DNA from: Chengkuizengella sp. SCS-71B
GTDB taxonomy: Bacteria > Bacillota > Bacilli > Paenibacillales > KCTC-33759
Direction of reading: 5' to 3'
Length of the DNA stretch: 64,000 bases
Assembly (NCBI RefSeq): GCF_040100845.1
Contig: NZ_JAZHSH010000001.1
Coordinates: 1,302,001-1,366,000 of the forward strand
The notes beneath the pieces are model-generated. The model saw only the letters and a list, made by a program, of their open reading frames with translations, did no database searches and was not told the DNA's origin. Of the stretch, positions 59,602 to 64,000 are shown piece by piece (the stretch's first letter is position 1; each line of letters begins with the position of its first letter). The position numbers and the translations under genes were made by a program.

Positions 59602-60552
59602 TTACATATACATCTTCCTCAAATCTTCTAGTTTTTCTTTGATAATGTCCACCATTTCTTGAGGTTGAAGAACATGAGCATTTTTACCCATACTAAAAAA
59701 ATAATCTGCAAAGTACTCAATGTCATTTTTATCTATGTCCATGATTAATTCTCCGCTTCCATCATCAAACTTTTGAAGTTGTTTATCTAAATAAGTGTCC
59801 ATTTGGCATCTTCGAAATCCTTCTTTAGTTAACCTAACTTTCAAATGAACTAGTGAAGTTGAATCTTTCCTTTTATCATGATGGTACCATTTAATAACAT
59901 CAAAATTACTTAAGTCTACTCTATTTTGCTCCTCAGATTCTTCTAATGTTAGTATACGATCAGCTCTAAACAGACGAACCTCTAATCTTTTAAAGCAGTA
60001 TGCAGGACAATACCAAAAACCATTTTGTGAATAAATCCCAATGGGCTGGATTCTACGACTACTAGTTTCATTTAAAGAATCATATGTAACCGTAATTACT
60101 TTTTGTTGAGTAGCTGCTTCTAATAATGACTGCAAATAAGGAGTTGATTGCTGTCTTGTAGGTGTCCAGAATACCATCCTATTTTTCATACTATCAATTC
60201 GTGCTTTTATATCTTTTGCTAGATGATGATAAAACTTATTTAACGCAGAAATTGAATCAGACTCAAACGGTAAATCCTTATAAAATTGTAATGATTGATA
60301 GGCAAAAAACATCGCAATCGCTTCTTTTTCAGTAAAAGTGATCGGAGGAAGCATCCTTTCCTTAAGTATTGTATATCCTCCTGCAGCTCCCACTTCTGAA
60401 TACAATGGAACACCGAGTTCCTGTAAATCCAACAAATCTCTTTGAATGGTTCTTAAAGAAACATTAAATTCCTCAGCTAACTGTTTTGCTGTAAATTGAC
60501 GTTTGTCATTAATATACATAATCAGTTCAACTAATCGTTTAGATTTATTCAT
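59602..60552 (-). CDS. HTH/WYL-domain transcriptional regulator (YafY-like)
   Basis: Regulator of 316 residues. A DeoR-type helix-turn-helix occupies residues 5-60 (RQFTAKQLAEEFNVSLRTIQRDLLDL), followed by a WYL domain (about 140-310; the expected region is SQNGFWYCPAYCFKRLEVRLFRADRI). WYL domains bind ligands such as nucleotides. A GGAGAT-type site precedes the ATG. It is divergent from the GyrI-like gene, a common pairing. Confidence 0.87.
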   Translation of the reverse strand: MNKSKRLVELIMYINDKRQFTAKQLAEEFNVSLRTIQRDLLDLQELGVPLYSEVGAAGGYTILKERMLPPITFTEKEAIAMFFAYQSLQFYKDLPFESDSISALNKFYHHLAKDIKARIDSMKNRMVFWTPTRQQSTPYLQSLLEAATQQKVITVTYDSLNETSSRRIQPIGIYSQNGFWYCPAYCFKRLEVRLFRADRILTLEESEEQNRVDLSNFDVIKWYHHDKRKDSTSLVHLKVRLTKEGFRRCQMDTYLDKQLQKFDDGSGELIMDIDKNDIEYFADYFFSMGKNAHVLQPQEMVDIIKEKLEDLRKMYM

Positions 60553-60717
60553 TGTAATCTCCTATCTCCTTAATCTTTACGTATATATAAAAAAAACATT
60601 CAAAATTTGAATCAATTTTCATTATAAACAATTTTTCATAAAACTACGACATGATTTGTCATAATTCAATGGTATCTTTAGTTTGTAAGATAAAACAACG
60701 ATTTAGGAGGAGTTATA

Positions 60718-61209
60718 ATGAAAAATCAAACCCCAACGCTAGAACCTACTTTTGTTAAGAAGGATGAGTTTAAAATTGCAGGTTTACAGTGTCTTACTTT
60801 AATGGAACAGGACGAATATCAAAAAGATATAGGTCAATTGTGGGAAGAGTTTATGGGAACTTTGCCAAACATAAAAAATAAAACAAATGAAAGTAAGACT
60901 TATGGTTTATGCTTTGATTTTAAAGAAACAAATGAATATTCATACGTCAGTGGAGTTGAGATTGATGATCCAAATATTTCTTTGCCAGACAAAGTTGTTG
61001 TAAAAACAATTCCTGCAAGCCGATACGCTGTTTTTACTTATAAAGGTGATATGAGCGGGGTGGGTGCAGCTTTTAAGTACATATATGAAACATGGTTGCC
61101 TCAATCTGGTGAAGTACCTGAAGAATTTTCATTTGAGTTTTACGATGAAAGATTTTTAGGACCATCCAATAAAAATTCTGAAATGGATATCTATATTCCT
61201 CTTAAGTAA
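60718..61209 (+). CDS. GyrI-like / AraC effector-binding-domain protein
   Basis: Cytoplasmic small-molecule-binding protein of 163 residues. It matches the GyrI-like fold (IAGLQCLTLMEQDEYQKDIGQLWEEFM, then VVKTIPASRYAVFTYKGDMSGVGAAFKYIYETWLPQSG), including the conserved Glu near DERFLGP. AGGAGG precedes ATG 60718. It is divergent from the WYL regulator, so it is probably regulated by it. Confidence 0.85.
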   Translation: MKNQTPTLEPTFVKKDEFKIAGLQCLTLMEQDEYQKDIGQLWEEFMGTLPNIKNKTNESKTYGLCFDFKETNEYSYVSGVEIDDPNISLPDKVVVKTIPASRYAVFTYKGDMSGVGAAFKYIYETWLPQSGEVPEEFSFEFYDERFLGPSNKNSEMDIYIPLK

Positions 61210-61217
61210 TCAAGTAT

Positions 61218-61247
61218 AGTGGGGGCTAAATTAACTTAGTTCCCACT
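61218..61247 (+). terminator. Hairpin after the GyrI-like gene
   Basis: AGTGGG (61218-61223) with CCCACT (61242-61247) and an inner CTAA/TTAG extension. No T run follows. Confidence 0.45.
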
Positions 61248-61288
61248 TGAACAAGATCGAGAAGATTGTGACATGATCTCATTTTTTG

Positions 61289-61390
61289 CTATAGCTTCAT
61301 TATAAATAATGGTAGCTCTTTTCCATCAGGAGATATTTTTAAAGGATATCCTATTGGTGATATTTCAAAGATTTCATAAAACATCTATAT
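61289..61390 (-). pseudogene. Short gene remnant of unknown family
   Basis: An open minus-strand stretch reads EIFEISPIGYPLKISPDGK...FIMKL and ends in TAG at 61289. It has no convincing start or upstream continuation, so it appears to be the tail of a decayed gene. The origin is not recognised. The rest of 61210-61764 shows only this, the hairpin and the next remnant. Confidence 0.3.
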
Positions 61391-61447
61391 AATGAAATTA
61401 TTTGTCGTTATAAAAAATAAAAGTTATTATATTAATATGCGTAACAT

Positions 61448-61540
61448 TCAGGAGAAGGCTTCATCAACATTTCTTGCCACTACGAACCCTTCTGAACAAT
61501 CTCTTAAATCGTCCACATAAAGGTTAATTTGTTTTTTCAT
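61448..61540 (-). pseudogene. Truncated cyclic-phosphate-processing receiver-domain protein
   Basis: ATG 61540 begins MKKQINLYVDDLRDCSEGFV, the typical start of cPPR receiver-domain proteins. The frame stops after 30 codons (VARNVDEAFS, then TGA at 61448). Full members run over 90 residues. Nothing recognisable follows in another frame, so it is a remnant. Confidence 0.6.
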
Positions 61541-61764
61541 ATTTCACACCTCAACACTTATTAAACTCAAATTTAATTTTACTATATGTTCTCATCCGAT
61601 AAAATTGCACATTTATGTAGTGAATTAACCCTTTTGATAATGAGTTGTTCAAAAATTCCCCATTCTAAAGATAAAGGCTCCTCTTAGTGAAAAACGCAAT
61701 TTTGTGGAAGATGAGCTTTTCAATCACTATCATTTTTTTACTAAGAAATAACGAGAATATAGGG

Positions 61765-62988
61765 CTATGAGCTTGATAAATATAAAACATATGATATAAA
61801 ATAACAAATGAAAAAACTCCCTAATATTACAGGTATACTCCACCATGAGAATAAAATCAATCCAAATACTGAGCTCATAAATAAATACCATGGAGTAATT
61901 AAAATAAAAATGGTTTTCCTTATTACTTCATAAAAAGGGAGATTATCATTCCAGCTTAGAAATTCGATAAAAGAGTTATTTTTCGTATACAAAGTCGCGT
62001 TTTTTATCCATACTGCCATAATAATAATTATAGCAATCCAAATAAACCATTTCATGACATAAGGAGCAATCCATAGCACATTAATACTTAAAAAAGTGTA
62101 TTGTAAAAGATTTGAAATCATCCGAGAATCACGCACAAAAGCCTTGATATTAGATTCCACTAATACATTTACAATAGTTCTTTTCTTGAATAATTGTCGA
62201 GACTGCCTAAAGAGAATAGGTTTATTCCTTGGCAGCCACTTAAACCACCTTTTTTTAACATGATCTTTTAAAACCATGGATATAAACTTCATCTTTGCTT
62301 CTTGTTCTAAATAGACCTCATCTAAAAAAATTCCTTCTTTATGTAATCTTTTTATCATGAATAAAAGGATAATCATGAATAAAAGAGGGATGAAAATCCA
62401 TATGTAGTTCATACATTTTAACACTATTAAAATGTAACCTATTCCACCCAATATAAATAACAAGCTTGAAACGATGAATTGTCTCCATTTTTTAAAACGG
62501 AAAAATAGCAGATCTTTAGAAATGATAATGAAGAGTTTCGTAAGTACACTGAAAAGAAATAAACTAATGAGTTGATTTACAGTGAAATCATAATGATATA
62601 TGAACAATGGGCTTAAAAAAACATATACAAATAGAATAATTATGAAATGGAATATAATAGAGTACACAATTCCCCATGTCCTAATCGTATTTATCCACTT
62701 ATGATATTGAATTAAAAATAAATGATCTCCGTCTTCTAAAAAAGTTCGAAGTCTCCCAGATGCTAAAAACAAAAAATAAATGATGGCAAGAAATAATAAA
62801 AGGGGGATGTTCTCTAACCAAAAAGGAATCTTTAACCACCAGGAAACATGTTGATACCCTATAAAAATCAATAGTGGTAAAACAAAATAAAGCGCTACAA
62901 TCCAATCCACTACCAATTTAAATACATTCCATTGAAATTCAATTTCAGAAATTAATCTCTTCACAAATAATTTATTAGGTGATATCAT
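61765..62988 (-). CDS. ecsB: ABC transporter permease, EcsB-like
   Basis: Membrane component of 407 residues with about eight hydrophobic helices and a basic cytoplasmic loop, matching EcsB in size and start (ISPNKLFVKRLISEIEFQWNVFKLVVDW). The Ecs transporter of B. subtilis influences secretion, signal-peptide processing and competence. It starts 3 bases after the ecsA stop. Confidence 0.85.
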   Translation of the reverse strand: MISPNKLFVKRLISEIEFQWNVFKLVVDWIVALYFVLPLLIFIGYQHVSWWLKIPFWLENIPLLLFLAIIYFLFLASGRLRTFLEDGDHLFLIQYHKWINTIRTWGIVYSIIFHFIIILFVYVFLSPLFIYHYDFTVNQLISLFLFSVLTKLFIIISKDLLFFRFKKWRQFIVSSLLFILGGIGYILIVLKCMNYIWIFIPLLFMIILLFMIKRLHKEGIFLDEVYLEQEAKMKFISMVLKDHVKKRWFKWLPRNKPILFRQSRQLFKKRTIVNVLVESNIKAFVRDSRMISNLLQYTFLSINVLWIAPYVMKWFIWIAIIIIMAVWIKNATLYTKNNSFIEFLSWNDNLPFYEVIRKTIFILITPWYLFMSSVFGLILFSWWSIPVILGSFFICYFISYVLYLSSS

Positions 62989-62991
62989 TGT

Positions 62992-63708
62992 TCAATCATC
63001 CTCAATCTTTGTGTTTTTCAAAAATAATTCAAATAAACTTGCATCAACTGACATGTCACTTTGGTGTCTTAATTCCTGTAAATTTCCTTTTGCAACAATA
63101 CTTCCTTGATTCAGACAAATAAAACGATCACATATTTTTTCAGCGGTATCTAATACATGTGTGGACATTAATATTCCAGCACCTCTATTTCTCTCATTTT
63201 CCAAATACTCTAAAAAAGTTTGAGTTGCGATTGGATCTAACCCAATGAAAGGTTCGTCTACAATATATACATCAGGAGAATGTAATAATCCGATAATCAG
63301 CATCATTTTTTGCTGCATTCCCTTAGAAAAGCTTGATGGGTAATGATGAATCACTTCCCTCATCTGAAATTGTTTAATTAGATGCTCTGTTTTTTTAGCA
63401 AACTCTTTTTGCGGTATGTCATAAGCAGCAGCAGCCAATTCTAAATGCTCCCATAAAGTCCAGTTTTCATAATATATTGGGTGTTCAGGGATATAACTGT
63501 AATTTTTATTAGGTCCTACAAATTGAATCTGTCCTTCATAATCTTTTATTAAACCAAGGATGCATTTTATCGTTGTACTTTTGCCTGCCCCATTCGGCCC
63601 AATTAAACCTACCAATTCCCCTTCCTTTATAGAAAATAAAATCTCTTCGATTACATTAGGTTTGTCAATATAATTTGCTTGATTGATTGAAACATTTAGT
63701 AATTCCAA
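62992..63708 (-). CDS. ecsA: ABC transporter ATP-binding protein, EcsA-like
   Basis: ATPase subunit of 238 residues. Walker A is GPNGAGKSTT, the signature SFSKGMQQK, Walker B VYIVDEPFIGLDP, with the H-loop in STHVLD. The start is TTG 63708 with GAGGG upstream. Directly followed by ecsB, this is the usual EcsAB order. The 292 bases upstream to the window edge contain no gene I can support. Confidence 0.88.
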   Translation of the reverse strand: MELLNVSINQANYIDKPNVIEEILFSIKEGELVGLIGPNGAGKSTTIKCILGLIKDYEGQIQFVGPNKNYSYIPEHPIYYENWTLWEHLELAAAAYDIPQKEFAKKTEHLIKQFQMREVIHHYPSSFSKGMQQKMMLIIGLLHSPDVYIVDEPFIGLDPIATQTFLEYLENERNRGAGILMSTHVLDTAEKICDRFICLNQGSIVAKGNLQELRHQSDMSVDASLFELFLKNTKIEDD

Positions 63709-64000
63709 ACTAATCCCTCATTCCTAAATAGAAAAATTTGTTTCTATATTAACCTTTACGTAAGTTGAATATAACATGTTTCAAATTAATAGCTACTCAC
63801 TTGAATAAAAGAAAATTCTAATCTTCAACAATACCAGCTAATAGGATGTCAAGAATAAACTTTAATAAAATAATTTAAGATGTTTTAAGATAAAAATAAA
63901 CATACCAAAATACTCCTCCGTTAATATAACAGGAAGAAATTTCTTCAAATTAATTATTATGGTATAAATCACAAATGTCTCTTTTCGTTTTAATAAAATA

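Overview
The window comes from an AT-rich, low-GC Gram-positive bacterium. Strong AGGAGG-type ribosome binding sites, a T-box leader, a YheC/YheD-type spore coat ATP-grasp protein, EcsAB and an MhqR-type regulator all point to the Bacillales. A Paenibacillaceae-like plant-polysaccharide degrader is the best guess, but genus and species cannot be fixed from sequence alone.

Positions 1 to 31 kb form a plant cell-wall degradation island. It opens with a galacturonate catabolic operon (uxaA, partial at the window edge, then uxaB and uxaC) that converges on a large secreted pectate lyase carrying two PL1 catalytic domains. After a 1.1 kb AT-rich divergent regulatory region come four giant secreted cellulases in one direction: GH9-CBM3c-FN3x3-CBM3; GH9-FN3-GH48-FN3x3-CBM3-FN3x3-CBM3; GH6-FN3x3-CBM3-FN3x3-CBM3; and GH9-CBM3c-FN3x3-CBM3-FN3x4-CBM3-Ig/FN3-GH5-CBM-GH10. 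Together they cover endo-, reducing-end exo- and non-reducing-end exo-cellulase, mannanase and xylanase activities. No cohesin or dockerin is visible, so this is a free multi-modular system rather than a cellulosome. Three of the genes share a nearly identical FN3/CBM3 cassette of about 2.4 to 2.8 kb, and two intergenic junctions carry the same hairpin. These are signs of recent internal duplication and sequence homogenisation.

Positions 31 to 48 kb hold housekeeping and stress genes: an alpha/beta hydrolase, DUF2164 and HD-domain proteins, an Xre regulator, acetyltransferases, a methyltransferase, a secreted 5'-nucleotidase with an SLH-like N-terminus, and an MhqR-DoxX-pirin quinone-stress unit with recognisable operators. 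A DCC / TIGR01777 / membrane-fused PyrD-like operon, a two-component system and an MFS transporter follow.

Positions 48 to 64 kb contain argS behind a T-box leader. Between the T-box terminator and argS lies an unexplained array of four GGA-loop hairpins that match the CsrA-binding consensus; I regard this as the most unusual non-coding signal in the window. Then come arsC, map, a glutaredoxin / Crp-family / thioredoxin redox group with shared operator-like sequences, an ArsR regulator opposite a DinB protein, a YheCD protein, an Lsm-like small protein, a second TIGR01777 protein, a Doc-type toxin with an AbrB-type antitoxin under a 24-bp palindrome, a WYL regulator opposite a GyrI-like protein, and EcsAB. 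Gene remnants lie between 61.2 and 61.6 kb.
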